Origin: Stenopsyche tienmushanensis
Taxonomy: Eukaryota; Arthropoda; Insecta; Trichoptera; Stenopsychidae
Assembly: GCA_008973525.1 (NCBI GenBank)
Contig: WACJ01000406.1
Coordinates: forward strand, 124,001-188,000
Length of the DNA stretch: 64,000 nucleotides
Direction: 5' to 3'
The notes under the pieces were generated by a model that saw nothing but the letters and a program-made list of their open reading frames with translations, had not been told where the DNA came from and did no database searches. This document shows, piece by piece, positions 11,508-24,300 of this stretch; positions within the stretch are counted from its first letter, which is position 1; each line of letters starts with the position of its first letter. The translations under genes and the position numbers were made by a program.

Positions 11508-13480
11508 TGTATTATGGATCAGTGTTCAGCGTAAAAATGTGTCAATATCAATTTTTTCTACCAATTCAATAGCAAATTTCACATATGTAAGTATTAAAGT
11601 TAATTGTCATCAAAAATATATTTCTATGCGAAAGCTGTCGCGTATGTATGGATTATCGGTGTTATGGATAAGTGGTGCAGTTTTAATTAAAAGGTCATAT
11701 CCATACAGATGTCCCATGACGCGTTGCGATTTTTCATTTAAAATATAAAGCTCGTTCACATATCGGAAGCACTGAATGGAAATATTAAGTCCGATTTTGT
11801 TATGTAATTCTGATATGAGCGGAACGGTCGTTCCTGTAGATTATTAGCACATTTTTACGTCGGCGTGTTGATGCCGAAAGCACATAATGCTAACCCTCGT
11901 AACTACTTGTTAAGTACGCGAGTACTAACCCTGCCCGAGCTTTATCCGTTATTAACTTTGATTATCGACCTAGTTAATAAACCTGCGAAAAAATAACCCT
12001 TTGTGGACCACAAATGTGCTTCATTTTAACGAAGCTTCCTGTGTTATTTTTAACTCAACGCCGCAGCTTTGATGCAAAAATATGTATACGAGTCAAGTAA
12101 ATTCTTTATATATTTATAAAAGTATTTATACATTCATCCATTCTGTACATAAACTCGTATTTATTAATTTGGCGCGTTTTTCAGATTTCACACTCAAACG
12201 GGTTTTTATCAGTTTTTGTTAAACAGAAAATTTACACAATATACATAGGACACTTATTTAGTATTTTAGATATTTTTTTTACATTTTTCAAAGGTTTATG
12301 AATTTCAAACACATCATTTTGAAACATTATAAAAAACACTACAGCTTTACAAATTTAAATCATTAGCAATTTCATCGATAAATATCGACATTTTGGTTAT
12401 CAAAAGATAGGCATCTTTTATCTATATTTTGATCAAATTCGATTTAACATGTTTTAAATTATTTTTAAAAGCTAGAGGGTAGATAGAAGTTGTATTTGAT
12501 ATGTAGCACAGTCGGGATGTACATATGATCCCGAAATAATTGAATTTGTGCACTCAGCCAAAATCAACGAGCACAAGGAGCAAAAGCTCCCACTCTCAAT
12601 AGAGGATACCTCATACCGCAGTTGACATACGAGTTTGATACACAATGTGAGGCTGGGAATTCTAATAAGCGATGATATCTCCCGTAACAGACTAGCTGCA
12701 GCCGGGGTGAGTTTTTGGGGGGGTGCGATACGTTGTCGGGTTCAATATGCCAGCCTCAAAGTAAATGGCTTCTCACATCTCACCGTATAAATCAAATAAA
12801 ACGATATTCGATTAAGCGATAAATCACGAACTTCCAACGTATGATGTATATTTATGCGTGCAAAATATCCTTTGAGATATGGCCTTAGTCCTTTCCAAAT
12901 ATCAAAAATAAAATTAATATATAGGCTTCCTGTATACAATTTATAACGCTTAATGCGCCCAAAAACGGAAAGAAATTACGATAGATTTGTGGATTCAATT
13001 TTATATATGTTCCACATCTTTGTCAATATCTTTTTAATATCATTTTTCTCATACAAATTATATTTTAACCCTATAAATACGAGTCACTCAAATTTTTGAT
13101 CCTTATCAATTCAACTTACTCTTACCAAAATCAAAAAGTTTGTGGCAATTTTTAGGTAGTTAAATTATGAACAATTTTCGGATCTATCCACATTAAAGCT
13201 CATGAACCTCTGAGGATTGATTTCAATATCAATTCTTCTGTGATGATAAAGTAGCTAATGGTGTTTTGACAGTTTTATCATAAATTTATTCTTGTTAATG
13301 TGTTTAGTGACTTAATAGAAACACTCTAAATGTCCATTATCATTAATTAAATAATTAAAAGCGTGTCGAAGACGTAATTAGATCAAATAATATAAATTAC
13401 TATTTGAGTAAAAAGCACTAATCATGATATATAAATATCGTCATTGTGAAGTTACTATGTAAAAATATATAATCAGGTTA
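11508..13480. other. unassigned DNA
   Basis: No recognised gene. A 105-codon plus-strand frame (11431-11748) starts inside the mariner-1 end and has no motif of its own. Bases 12530-12770 are less AT-rich and contain a G8 run near 12716. Confidence 0.45.
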
Positions 13481-13483
13481 TCA

Positions 13484-13765
13484 AACCGTTATTTTTTCAT
13501 TTTGGTTTTGGTTTTTGCTAGATTATACCGGTTTATTTACGGTTTTCGTTCCGGAAAAATAAACACTTGTAACGATTTTTTAAAATGTTTTTATTTATAT
13601 TTAAATTTTATAACTTCCTCTATAATAAGCAATCTACATGAATAATATTGTCGAATTTACTCTTTTTAATTATATTTTTTTAAATTTCGATTTTGGTTTC
13701 AATTGCATTTCTAACATTTATATCGGTTCGGTTACGGTTTTTGTTCCAGCAAAAATTAAAACACA
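13484..13765 (+). repeat. CCGGTT modules, left group
   Basis: Two modules, each with CGGTT...ACGGTTTT(C/T)GTTCC, at 13484-13565 and 13690-13765. The same words appear reverse-complemented at 15770-15830 and 16205-16290 (GGAACGAAAATCGTAACCG), so the groups face each other about 2.5 kb apart. Confidence 0.45.
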
Positions 13766-13984
13766 AAGAATATTTTTGTAGTACATTTTTTTACTAGATA
13801 TTTATTAATATTTTTAAAATATATATAAAAAAATTATTTAAAAAAGTTATAGGATGGTTAAGTGAAAGGGGTAAAAATTCCAACCCTTCTAGTCATTTAA
13901 ATAAAAAAAGATCCTTAGTTAGTAAGGACGTCATTATAGACCCTGCCTTAGAGAGAAAAAAAAATAATATAATAAAGTGGTGAC

Positions 13985-14345
13985 TGTTTAAAAAGGTAAT
14001 TTTCTCTTATTTTTACACAATTTTTATTTGTTCATTTTTTCCATAAATCTGGTAGAAACGATAGAAGATTATATAGAAAAAGTTCGTACCAAATTTGAAT
14101 TAAATTGGTTAATTAGAACTTGAGATATCATGTCAACCGTGGTAAAAAAGGTAGTTTCAAGAAAAAGCGCTCTTAGTAACCTTATTCCTAAAATAGCTAT
14201 AACTTCGTAAATAATTGGAATTTTACAAATTATTTTGGAGGATATATTCTTAAAGGTCTAAACTTTGAAAATTTGTGGAAAAAATTGATTTTATAAAAAT
14301 TCTAGAGTAAAATAACCCTTTAAATAAGATGCGTTATTTTTTTCT
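13985..14345 (+). repeat. dispersed repeat R2, copy 1 (complete)
   Basis: Landmarks: ATAAATCTGGTAGAAACGAT, GATATCATGTCAACCGTG, GTAGTTTCAAGAAAAAGCGC, TATATTCTTAAAGGTCTAAA, and ATAACCCTTTAAATAAGATG at the end. Other copies are at 26650-26830 plus 27600-27725 (split), 49150-49450 (reverse) and 52110-52195 (end only). Non-coding; family unknown. Confidence 0.7.
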
Positions 14346-15765
14346 TGGGTTGAATGAAAATAATTATACATAAACAAAATATTTATTGGTCATGAAAACT
14401 AGACTAAATATTTGTTATTAGCATTTCTGCGTTTCTTTTAATGCTTATCACTGTAGATATTTCTATAAAAAAAATACTCAAAATATGTTTGAAAACGTAA
14501 TTTGAACCTTAATTTATCAAAATCAATAGTATTGAATATTAAAATTTGATATTTATTTTACAAAAAAACACAAAGAATAATTGTTTGTTTAATATAAATA
14601 ATATATGAGGTAAGTTGAATACATTTCCACAATCCACTTGCACGGTAATTAAGATTTTAAAATAATATTTTGATGAATACCTCAGGCGTAATTATGCATT
14701 CTCACAACGTTTGTTGAATGTATTATGCATATAACACGCTTTGTTTGCCCTACAATAATAGCCATTGTTCACACACATCATTTGATGGCAATTCTGCTAA
14801 AACAACATTCGACATATCATAATGTGAGGTCATGTTACACGACGGAGACACGAGCCAAAAAGAATAATGTGATGCGATTATTCATAAGCTGAGAAAGAAT
14901 AAATCTTGACCTCGAGTATCCGCAGCGACATAGTCTCTTAAGGGTCGTTGTGTTTTTATGGGTCAAGCTCTCGTATGTTATTAACTAAAACATACATAAA
15001 AATTTCATCACGTTTATTAAAGAAAATTCCACGGACTGCCGACACGCAACGTTCCAATTATACAATTTATTTTCGGCCAATATTTTCGTTTAAAAACCGA
15101 AATAAACAATGCCATTTGAGAAATGCGGCTTTTATGAACGCAAATCACGCGAATGACTACCTCGAGAATGCGTCTTTTTGAAAAAACACTTAAGAAACAG
15201 CTTACGAACTCAAACTCAGCGTGAAAATAGCATTTAACAGCTGAAAAATTGCAGAGATTGCAAACGTTTTTTACTTGCAAAAAAAAGAGCTTTGATAATT
15301 TTCCTCAAGGAAAAATCCGACTTGAAATAGCCACTAATATTGAAGTGAGCAAATAGATCGCGTTTGAAGTCTGAAGCTGAAGATGTAACCGAGTTCTTGG
15401 AATGCCATTCTCAAGAGCCACCCTTCAAATAGATCAGATCTCGAGATTCAATCGATGATAGTCGACGATATTGAAATTTTGTTCTTTTAATGTTCACCAT
15501 TTTATATATTGTGTGGTAAGCTGACCCAAATTAGTATTCTTATTGATATGCTTATTTTGCATGTTTAAATTTAATTGAGGAAAAAGTCAAAAATTTCATC
15601 GCATTTATCAAAGCTCGCTTTGAGTTGTCAGAATATTAAAATGATGATTGAATCAAGTTAGTTGTAGATTTTTCCTTTTCTTGAATAATTCTCGATATGA
15701 TACATTTATAATTTTTTTATTAACATATTTATGCAACTAATTGTTAATATCATGGCTTTGAGCCG
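14346..15765. other. unassigned AT-rich DNA
   Basis: No recognised gene; frames of 77 and 87 codons at 14948-15280 overlap on opposite strands without motifs. Confidence 0.45.
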
Positions 15766-15769
15766 GAAT

Positions 15770-16290
15770 AAAATCAAAAACCGGTAGAACAGGTTCATAA
15801 TGAAAAACGGAACAAAACCGATATAATAGTATTTATTTCAAATTCACTCGTATTAAGATTAAAAAAGGTCCACCCTGATATTAACAACTATGAAACAAAT
15901 TGTTAATATCTGGGACTATTAATATCGAACCTTTTATTTTGCTGGAACGAAACTGATTCGAAAATCTTAATTGTTATTTATCTCATTTGCCAATATAAGA
16001 TCACGATTAACGGGGGATCGTGATTAATGGGAGATCGCAATCGACGGGGAAATATTGATCAATCACCTGGTTTTGCATTGAAAAGAAGAATCTAGCATTC
16101 ATTTTTTTAAGTAATCTGTTGTGTAAAGTAATCTGTTTGTAAGTTTTTAAGCTCTGACCGCAGAAATGGAAAATAACATGTTAAATATTTGAAAAATAAA
16201 TAACATTGTCGGAAAAAACGGAAAATCGGTAAAACCGTTATTTTCCCGGAACGAAAATCGTAACCGAACCGATATAAATTTTTCTGAAAT
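15770..16290 (-). repeat. CCGGTT modules, right group (inverted)
   Basis: AAAAACCGGTAGAACAGG and CGGAACAAAACCGATATAA at 15777-15828, a weak module at 15940-15975, and GGAAAATCGGTAAAACCG with AACCGAACCGATATAAA at 16216-16284. Opposite in orientation to 13484-13765. Confidence 0.45.
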
Positions 16291-17840
16291 GTTTACTATA
16301 CAATTATTGAAATATCAAAAGGTATATAGGAGTTCAAAGTTCACTAATGGAGATATCAATTCGCTCGTATTAAATAGGTCGCAAATATATTAATAAAAGC
16401 GTCGTCATTAGGAATGTGCTTTAGTTTGCGGCTCAAATATATATATGCAACTGATTAATGTAAATTTCGCGTGATATTTTAATGGTCACCCAATTTGGGT
16501 TGTGTGTGACGCGATTTATGAAAACGACCACCATCATTCGACGGGGTACCATAACGTGCATTGTCACGGGGCTCAATAAAATTTCCTAGAAAAATACCCT
16601 TCGTATTGATTTTATGAATCTAATTAGGAATTATGGCCTTATAAAAAGTTTCTTTACGATCCTAATAACCTGCTTGTTGCTGTAATTATAGCGCCGTAAC
16701 AATTTTGCGCTGAAAATTCAAATCAAATCGCAGTTCAACGCATTTAAGAATAATTGTTAAATATTTGGCTTATTTCGGTTTATTTTGAGAGAAGACGAAT
16801 AAAGCTGCAATTTAAGACGTACTCTGATTGAAATTTGTTTGCAGTATTGAATTCAAATGCAGCTCTGTACATTTCTACGAATTTGCAAGATTGCATTATG
16901 AAATTGTTGATATAATTGAGTTTGTCTCGAAACAATATTTCCCATTTAATTGAAATGGAATTGCTTAAACTGAGTTATTCAAACTGAAGATAAGTGTGTT
17001 CACTCCCATGCAGTCTAAGTTTTGTCTTCGAGTTATCTCAATAGTTGAAGACAGTTTGCAACATTATCTTGAATTGCTTTCCGAATGAGTTAAGAACATC
17101 TTCATTCATAAATATATTTGATTTAATGATAAATATAATTTATACGATGACAATCATTATTCAAGTAAGTTTTATATAAAGCTTAGCTTATTTTTTAGAC
17201 TGGAAATTATTTATTTTATAATTATGGTGATATTAAAAAAGCTTCTGTTTGAAAGTTTCTCCGCGGATAGATAACGATGTCTTCAATTAGCACCGGACTG
17301 GTAATTCTTTTAATGCTTCTTTGGCAAGCTCTAATGACCATTAAACTTCCCAGGCACGAAATAGATAGCTAATCGATAATCGGACTCTAGCATTGTTGGT
17401 TTCTTGAGTCGCAGGTGTGGCTCTCGATTTCGTAATGCTGCTAAAATAACACGGAATAAATCCGGCATTTGATGTTTTATCCGATGCCGTGTACTCTATC
17501 CATCATCAGCTTTGTGCCATCTAGTGCAGCCTTTTAAAAATGGTTTTTCAAAAAGCGTGCCTTGAATATCCGGATTAATTGATGCCCGTTAGTGGAAGAT
17601 CAAAGAGCTTTTCGCTTTTTTATTTTGGACGTGGAAAATTGGCAGAATTCGATGGATATCAAATTTTTTCATATAAAACACTCAGAAATTACATTTAATC
17701 TTCAAATGAATTTGATTTGTTAGTCGGAATTATTGTTGAATTTTTCAATTTACTAAGTTCCTAAATTTTATATGATCAATAAACACAACAAGCTCCTTGT
17801 TTTTATTCTGAATTTCAAAATTATTAATAACAAAAGTTTT
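16291..17840. other. unassigned DNA
   Basis: No recognised gene or repeat. Bases 17260-17600 are somewhat richer in GC. Confidence 0.45.
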
Positions 17841-17849
17841 ATATGCAAC

Positions 17850-18195
17850 ATTTTGAAATATAATTCCCTTCATTATTCAACACATCTTCTCGTCGCTTTG
17901 GCAGTCCTTTGATCCCTTTTTTGTATAAACTTTCCGGCTTAGAAGCAAAAAACGATTTTAAATTCATTTCCACTTCAGCTGAATCGTTTTTCTCTCAGGC
18001 TGTGTTCCATGGACCTGAAAAGATGGAAATTCATCGAGGTGAGGTCCAGTGAATAAAAAGGATGCAGCAACACTTTCCAGTGTAATTCCCGTATTTTATC
18101 CAATGGCAATTTTGCTTTATGAATACGCGCATTATCAAGGAATATCGTCTTCTTTCTGTTGAATAAATAACGTTCCTCTATAAATTTTTAATGCA
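17850..18195 (-). pseudogene. mariner transposase remnant (C-terminal half), family 6
   Basis: Minus-strand reading gives KTIFLDNARIHKAK (second aspartate retained in LDNA), then DKIRELHWKVLLHP, YSLDLTSMNFHLFRS, and finally FFASKPESLYKKGIKGLPKR ahead of NNEGNY near 17850. Order and spacing match the C-terminal half of mariner transposases (LHDNARPH, ELGWEVLPHPPYSPDLAPSDYHLF, KGI..L..RW). The third catalytic aspartate (normally PSD) is replaced (SMN). The N-terminal half is absent beyond about 18200, and the frame shifts at least once. It lies 260 bp left of hAT-2 and is unrelated to it in sequence. Confidence 0.8.
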
Positions 18196-18454
18196 AAATT
18201 TCTATTTGACGACAATAAATTTGCACAGTTATAATTATTCCCCGCATATCCCATCATATGCACAAAATAACATTTTTTAATGCTTTATAGTACCAGTTGT
18301 AATGCTATTTAAAAAGGGATTATGTTTTGTGTTGTTAAAAAAATGTAACACGTATTTTATCGCTCGTTTTTGTTGTATTCCATCAAGACATGCTGAAGCC
18401 ATCCTATCCTATAACACCCATCCTATTCATTTTTTCGATTTTGAAAGTGTTTGC

Positions 18455-18999
18455 CAGAGCCGTACCAAGGTTATGAAGCGCCCGTGGCAAGTATTTAACT
18501 TTCGCCCCGAAAATCATATAAAATGCCGCAAAAAGCTCTAAAAGAAGACGGAGTGGTTTGTATGTTCAATCGGTCCGCTTTTCGGACCGCTGATACGATA
18601 AGTGAGCGCCTCGCGATCGGATGCCTTACTTGAACGTGTCTACAGAACGATTGCAAGCTCTCATTATGAGACGAAGTTGTCTGAAGAAGACTGATCGAGT
18701 TGGTTGTTTAAATTTTACAATCGGTCGAAAATATTATTGTCTTTATTTTATTGCGGATTTATGCCGACTGGGTCGGCCCAATATTTAAGCGATAGCGAAT
18801 AAAAGAGTGATTAGACATCTTAGTATGTATTATAAAAACGGATAGAGTCAATCAGTGTTGGTTTATGTAAAGTAGAATGATCGAGTAAAATAAAAACCAT
18901 GTACAACTATCAATCGGGTCGGTATTCTGCGTTTTGCGCCCCAAGCTCAGTTGCGCCCGTGGCGGGCGCCTGCTTTGCCACGCCCTTGTTACGGCTCTG
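18455..18999 (+). mobile_element. hAT-2 non-autonomous element, complete ends
   Basis: The left end reads CAGAGCCGTACCAAGG and the right end is the reverse complement of CAGAGCCGTAACAAGGG. Both are flanked by the same 8 bp, GTGTTTGC (18447-18454 and 19000-19007), the target-duplication length typical of hAT elements. The 545-bp interior encodes no transposase and includes a small hairpin, CGGTCCGCTTTTCGGACCG (18573-18591). Internal landmarks shared with other copies are AAAATGCCGCAAAAAGC, GCGATCGGATGCC, and CGGGCGCCTGCTTTGCC near the right end. The exact duplication suggests a fairly recent insertion. It must have been mobilised by a transposase encoded elsewhere. Confidence 0.9.
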
Positions 19000-19281
19000 G
19001 TGTTTGCACAGTGGTTCATGGACATCCTATATCTCGTCATAGTCGTCCCATTCTGAGTTCATCCTATAAGCTTTTGTTGCCCGATTTAAATTTCTGGGAC
19101 TAATATTGGCATCTGCAGACTGTTACCACTTCAACATAAACATCTTTGAGTATTTTAATGACTTTTGTAGTATTCCAATTCAAGCACAAAAATAATATTT
19201 AACAATAGTTTTACAAAAAAAAAAGATTTTCAAAGAAGTTTCCGTTACTATGTCTGGAGAAAAACTGAATATATGAATATA

Positions 19282-19827
19282 CAAAATGCATCCCAAAACT
19301 CATGAAATATATTTTTTCGCCACATTTCTACTAGTTGCAACGTATTTGAACCGATTGGATAAGGTGGGGAGGACCCTTAGCTTTACAGTACACTAAAGTT
19401 AGATCTGATGCGAGCATCAGTAGAATCATGATAGCTTATTTAGTGCTTCCTTACCGTTTGGGCAATCAAATTTTGAGAAAAAAGCTGTCGAGACTCACAA
19501 ATTGCTCAAGCAAGCCTATGAAGCACCAGAGTGTCGAATGGTACACCTTGGTGTACTCGAAATCGAAGAAGGCCAGGATGAGCAAAATCATAGTGAAAAC
19601 AATGTTGATTGCCTTTTTCGACACCAAGGTTGTGTTCCACAAAGAGTTTGTATCTCAAGGATAGACTGTCGACGCTGCCTTTTACGTGGATGTTCTGGAA
19701 ATACTAAGGAAAAAGGACTACCTGGGTGCTGCATGAAAAAAACTTTGAAGAATATTATCATATTGCATCAGTATTGTTGATAAATCTTCTTAAAAAATAT
19801 ATTTCATGACTTTTGGGATACATCTTG
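19282..19827 (+). mobile_element. mariner-2 copy 1, internally deleted
   Basis: Inverted ends (CAAAATGCATCCCAAAACTC at the left; reverse complement of CAAGATGTATCCCAAAAGTC at the right) lie next to TA at 19280-19281 and 19828-19829. The plus strand encodes part of a mariner catalytic domain: EWYTLVYSKSKKARMSK, then VKTMLIAFFDTKVVFHKEF, VSQG and a stop, as in the family segment ahead of the second aspartate. The C-terminal tail survives in LKNIIILHQY. The N-terminus and the rest of the core are deleted, leaving 546 of the usual 1300 or so bp. A frameshifted 92-codon frame overlaps and is not the transposase. Confidence 0.85.
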
Positions 19828-19829
19828 TA

Positions 19830-21800
19830 TTACCATGTCGATCAAAATAAAGCGCTAAAATTGATTTCAACACCGTTCACCAATTTAAAAATGCTTCACA
19901 GATCAATCGAAATAAGATCACTCTAATCTATATCTCAAATTTAGACAGACCGTTATCAAAATGAAAAATATCAAGGGATTTCATTCAGAGCACAATATAA
20001 GCATGTTTTAATATTGTGATTTATAACAAAGTGAAGGCATGTATTACATTTAGTAGTAATCTTGAATTCATTAATAATGAAAATATAAGAATAAAATGGG
20101 TTGTGCGGTTGACAATTGTTGAGGCCATGAACGATGGCACTTATAATGGCCGTCAGCTGATGTCATAAACAAACACTCGTCGGAATGTACAACAGTAGAA
20201 CTGTCCAACTTTTTGCACTGCTGCTGGGTGATTTTTCAGGGATTGTCAACTCGAAACAAAAAAAATACGATCTCTGATCTTGAAAGGCCAAATGGTAATT
20301 TATGACATTGTTGAGTGCCATTGTGAAAAGTGTCTTTGTTTGTAAGCTCATTGTGAGAGCGACGTCATAAATTTACCCTGTGCAGGTGGTTGAAATGTAC
20401 GAGGACACTGTTGACGAATTTTAATTTTAGAATAAAACCGGGATGGAGCTCACTGCAAAGTGTACAAAAAGAGAGTGCCGGATCGATGTAATTCACCAGT
20501 GTCGACAAACAGTTGTGAATCACAGAATATGAATGGTAAAGAGTGTCAAAAGTTGAGCACCAGTCCCAGAGGACCGTATACTGGGAATAACGAAGCATAC
20601 TCATAATACAAGTAGTACAAACCCAAGAGAAGTGACGGATTGAAGTACATTGCTGCTACAATCTGAGAAAAAGAATATTGTAAATATAAAATCCATAAGA
20701 GTGGTATGCTGAAATCACACAATGAACTTAATCAATAAAAATGGATAAGGGTAGTTATTTAGCCCGTTGATGAGTAATCACGCATATTTGCGCTCGTTAA
20801 AAAAAAGTGATTCTATTTTAAATGCTATTGTATCGATTATTTTGTTACTAAAAATAATGAGACACGTGTGCATTGTTTATGTTTCCACAAAGAAATTATG
20901 AAAAAGTGTTAAGATTAATTTATTGATATACAAACTTCAATCGTGCTGCGCGATTCTGAGAGAAATTGGATTTGTGTGGTCATACGTCAATTTAAAATTA
21001 ACTCACTAATCAAATGGCAAATGATATTTAAGTGATTTAAGCTATTTAGTGATATCATTAAAATATAATTATCGCTTTAATTTATAAAAATTCTAGCATC
21101 TGGAAATGAATGAATGAAATACGGATTTTTCTGTGTGCTGGTCGTGTTCGGTTAGTTAGGAAGTTACTTGACTTTCATTTAATGACTTTTAGCCCAATTT
21201 TCAAGCCAAGAGTTTTCGAGATTATTTTGCTCGCTGAATCTGCAAAAGTAAGGGACCGAGGACATAAAATTTCATGCCGTCTTAACTCAGCATCCCTATC
21301 TCCGTCGTCATCTTCGAGAGCATATTTTTCGAAAGTAATTGCTAGAAATAATCTTAATTAAGTTTGTCGATGAAGTTCGAAGAATAAAAGTGCGAGCACA
21401 AAATGTAAATATTTCATTAATCCATGCAAATTATCAACCGCAAACGCTCTGGAATTCCGCCAAGTAATAATTCATTGCTTTGAAAGTTGTGCAATGCATT
21501 CCGTCGTTGAATGCGAAACCTCATGTTTATGAATTTGAAAATATTTATATATATATATGTATTTGGATTTAAAATATTTGTACGATATTTACGAGTATGT
21601 AAGTGCTTAAATTTGATCAAAGCTGTTATTTCAAGGCAATATTCATAATGGTAAAAATTGGCCGTTATGAAAAGCAATTTATAATATATTTTTTCTTGCA
21701 TGTCGCATGAATGAATTGTTATTTACGTAATTATATGGATAATGCATAACTATTTTGTATTCATCTCTTAACTTTTAGCGGTCATAAAATGATTTGATTT
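19830..21800. other. unassigned DNA
   Basis: No recognised gene. Bases 20100-20640 are less AT-rich and have two open minus-strand frames (20163-20351, 20365-20604) with no motif I know; they could be an old repeat or non-coding host DNA. Confidence 0.4.
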
Positions 21801-21801
21801 A

Positions 21802-22481
21802 CACAAGGCGTATCACAAAAGTCATGAAATATATATTTTTTAAACATATTTATCGACAATACCGATACAATATGATAATATTTTTTAAAGTACTCTCGAC
21901 GAGCATCTACATATTTTTCCACAGACTCTCCCATACCCGTTACGCCCTCTCGAAGACCCCGACGGGAACCTCCTTCAGAGCTCTTGTCACAGCAGCTTGG
22001 ACAGCCTCAATGCTGTCAAAACGGCGTCTTTAGAGTGCGGTTTTTATCCTTGGGAACAAAAAGTCGAGTTAAGTTAGTACTGCAGGGTAGCTATGGTAGC
22101 ATTGCCACGATGTGTTTCGCCAGAAGCTCATGGACGCATAGAAACGTTTAGTTTCCTTAATCGTTCCAAAGCATCCACGTATTAAGCAGTGTTGAAGATC
22201 TATCCCTGAGGTACAAATTCTTTGTGGATCACATTCTCGGTGTTGAAAAATACAATCAACATTGTTTTAACTTTGGAATTACTCATCCTGGCCTTCTTTA
22301 GTTTTGAGGACACAGGGATGTGCCATTCGGCACTCTGGTGCTTCATAGGCTTGATTGAGTAATTCGTGAGTTTCGATCATTAAATTAGTTATTATGATTC
22401 TACTGATGCTCATAGCAGACTGAACATCGATGCACTATTTAACATCCTAACCTAACCCAACTGATTTGCATACGTTGCGAC
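21802..22481 (-). mobile_element. mariner-2 copy 2, 5' end lost
   Basis: The 3' end faces left: an inverted end with ATCACAAAAGTCATGAAA next to TA at 21800-21801. On the minus strand the eroded transposase reads EWHIPVSSKLKKARMSN, VKTMLIVFFNTENVIHKEF, and further on LKRRRFDSIEAVQAAVTRAL with EVPVGVFERA, which fits the mariner C-terminal region. Stops and frameshifts are frequent. The 5' part continues to ATACGTTGCGAC, matching 19334-19345 of copy 1, where hAT-1 begins. The 5' inverted end is not present beyond that hAT-1 copy. Confidence 0.85.
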
Positions 22482-22800
22482 TATGGAATCCAATCCCGAG
22501 ATCCCGGATCAATTCGCAAGTTCTATTTGACACCTAGGGATAGTATCTGTCTAATCCATCTATACATATATAGAGTACATACATATATGTTTTTCAAATT
22601 TTTAAATTAATCTTTCCCTACCGGTGATGTATTTACTACACCTCGACTATAACAATGGGAATATCGATATGAAATATAATAGATACGGGGTTCAGAATTT
22701 TTGTATTCCTTCGTAATATGATTACGAATAACGTCAAAGTATTATAGTATATAAGTATTCATCTGCAGCGACGGAAATAAATAATTTATCGGGAAATTTT
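22482..22800 (+). mobile_element. hAT-1 copy inserted in mariner-2, internally deleted
   Basis: Starts with TATGGAATCCAATCCCGAG, one terminal repeat of hAT-1, then GATCCCGGATC, and jumps to the conserved block ending ATCTGCAGCGACGGAAATAA. About 250 bp of the 5' part is missing relative to 52849-53484. The far end is gone, so no second target duplication is seen. The junction lies inside the mariner-2 5' region, so hAT-1 came later. Confidence 0.75.
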
Positions 22801-22834
22801 GGATTCACCAATATGTGTCCATTACAAGTATACA

Positions 22835-22882
22835 ATTTTTTTTCTACGAAAAAATACAGCTACTCACCGTTGGGTCGCTGGC
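22835..22882 (+). repeat. short dispersed repeat, second copy
   Basis: Resembles 44-92: TTTTTCTACGAAAAAATACAG followed by ACTCACCGTTGGGTCGCTGGC. Confidence 0.4.
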
Positions 22883-22886
22883 GTTT

Positions 22887-24298
22887 AAATGATTGCATGA
22901 ATACAATTTGTTGTTTTTGGTTAGCATCATTCCAACAAACAAATAAAAAGTAATGCATAGTGTTACTGAATGACTTTTTCTTTAAATTATCTTTTTTCTC
23001 GTCAAAGAGCGCGATTTAATTGATTATCGCCACGAAGAGCTTGATGAAATGGGGTAGTTTCAGCTGAGGAAAATCAATAGGGAAGTAGTAAAACATGATG
23101 GGAATGTGCGTGTGGGCAGCTGTTTTCCCAGCAGGTGGTGTGTCACCCGAGACTATTAAGGAGCGCCATGGAGCTTGGAATTAGCGAGCTCGTTCCAACA
23201 AATTTTGATTAATCTTTAATGAGTGACGAGGGCAAATTCGCCCTGGGCAACTTTCCCTATTTTCAGGTCGGGGCCGCCCCTGTGTTGACTTACGGACGTT
23301 TTATAATAAGATTAAAACACGCTTGCAGATTAGAACGGGGACATCGGCAGAGATACGCCATTTGTGCTTTTTCATTATTTTATAATTGCAACACGACATA
23401 TTGTTATCAATGAACCGAATAAAGTGCTCAAATGCAGAGGACGAATTGCGAAAATCCCGCCAACATGATTTATTGATATCTCGACAAGACTTTGATGTTT
23501 TAGACGTATTCATGCACAGAAACAATAATTGATGTATGAATCCAATTACTATGCTGCAATTGCTTTTGTTAAGTTTTCCTTGGGTGTCGAATAAAATAAA
23601 ATCCCAAAGCATAAAAGTCGATAAGAAACGAATTGAACTTTTATTGAAATAAATTTCTCACATAAATGTCATATTTATGCATCTAGCATTGAAAATTATT
23701 TGAAATGCGGTTGCAGCAGTTTTTCAAAAAGTTTTCCACATGAATTTCCACCTACGATGACAAACTTTCTCCATATATCTTCGATGTAAATTTTTAATGA
23801 ATCGAGATACGTTGATATAATATTTTACAAGGTCTTGAAAGTTGCATTCATCCAAAATGCATGGAATTGTTAATCATCCGACTGTATGCAGAAAGGAGTC
23901 AGCTCATTTCCCTTCTTTTAAATATTTTTTACTTTATATTTTATGAAACAGTTCAATACATTTTCCTTTAAAGAAAATTTCGAATTTCACTCGATCAATA
24001 TATAATAATCGTTTGGCAATTTTTGATGTATTCTAAAATACTGCTTAAAAAGATATTAGATTAAATTCGGTAAAGAAAGAAAATTTGGACTATAATCAAC
24101 AATATTGGTAATATATTTCCATAGTCGACTACTATTGGCAATTGGAGTTGTAATTTGATCAAAAATCTGATTCATCACTGCTGTCATCACTATTTTCAAA
24201 TTTCTGTTAAAATACGGTATGACGATACATAGACGTTGAACTACAGTTAGAAATTGTGATTATGATTGTGATTATTTACCCTAAAAAAAATGAAATTA
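22887..24298. other. unassigned DNA
   Basis: No recognised gene. Bases 23030-23340 are richer in GC; a 103-codon minus frame (23301-23612) has no known motif. Confidence 0.45.
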
Positions 24299-24300
24299 TA

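Noticed and set aside
22447..22461. CCTAACCTAACC as a telomeric insect repeat
   Set aside because: Only two units, lying within mariner-2 sequence; no array.
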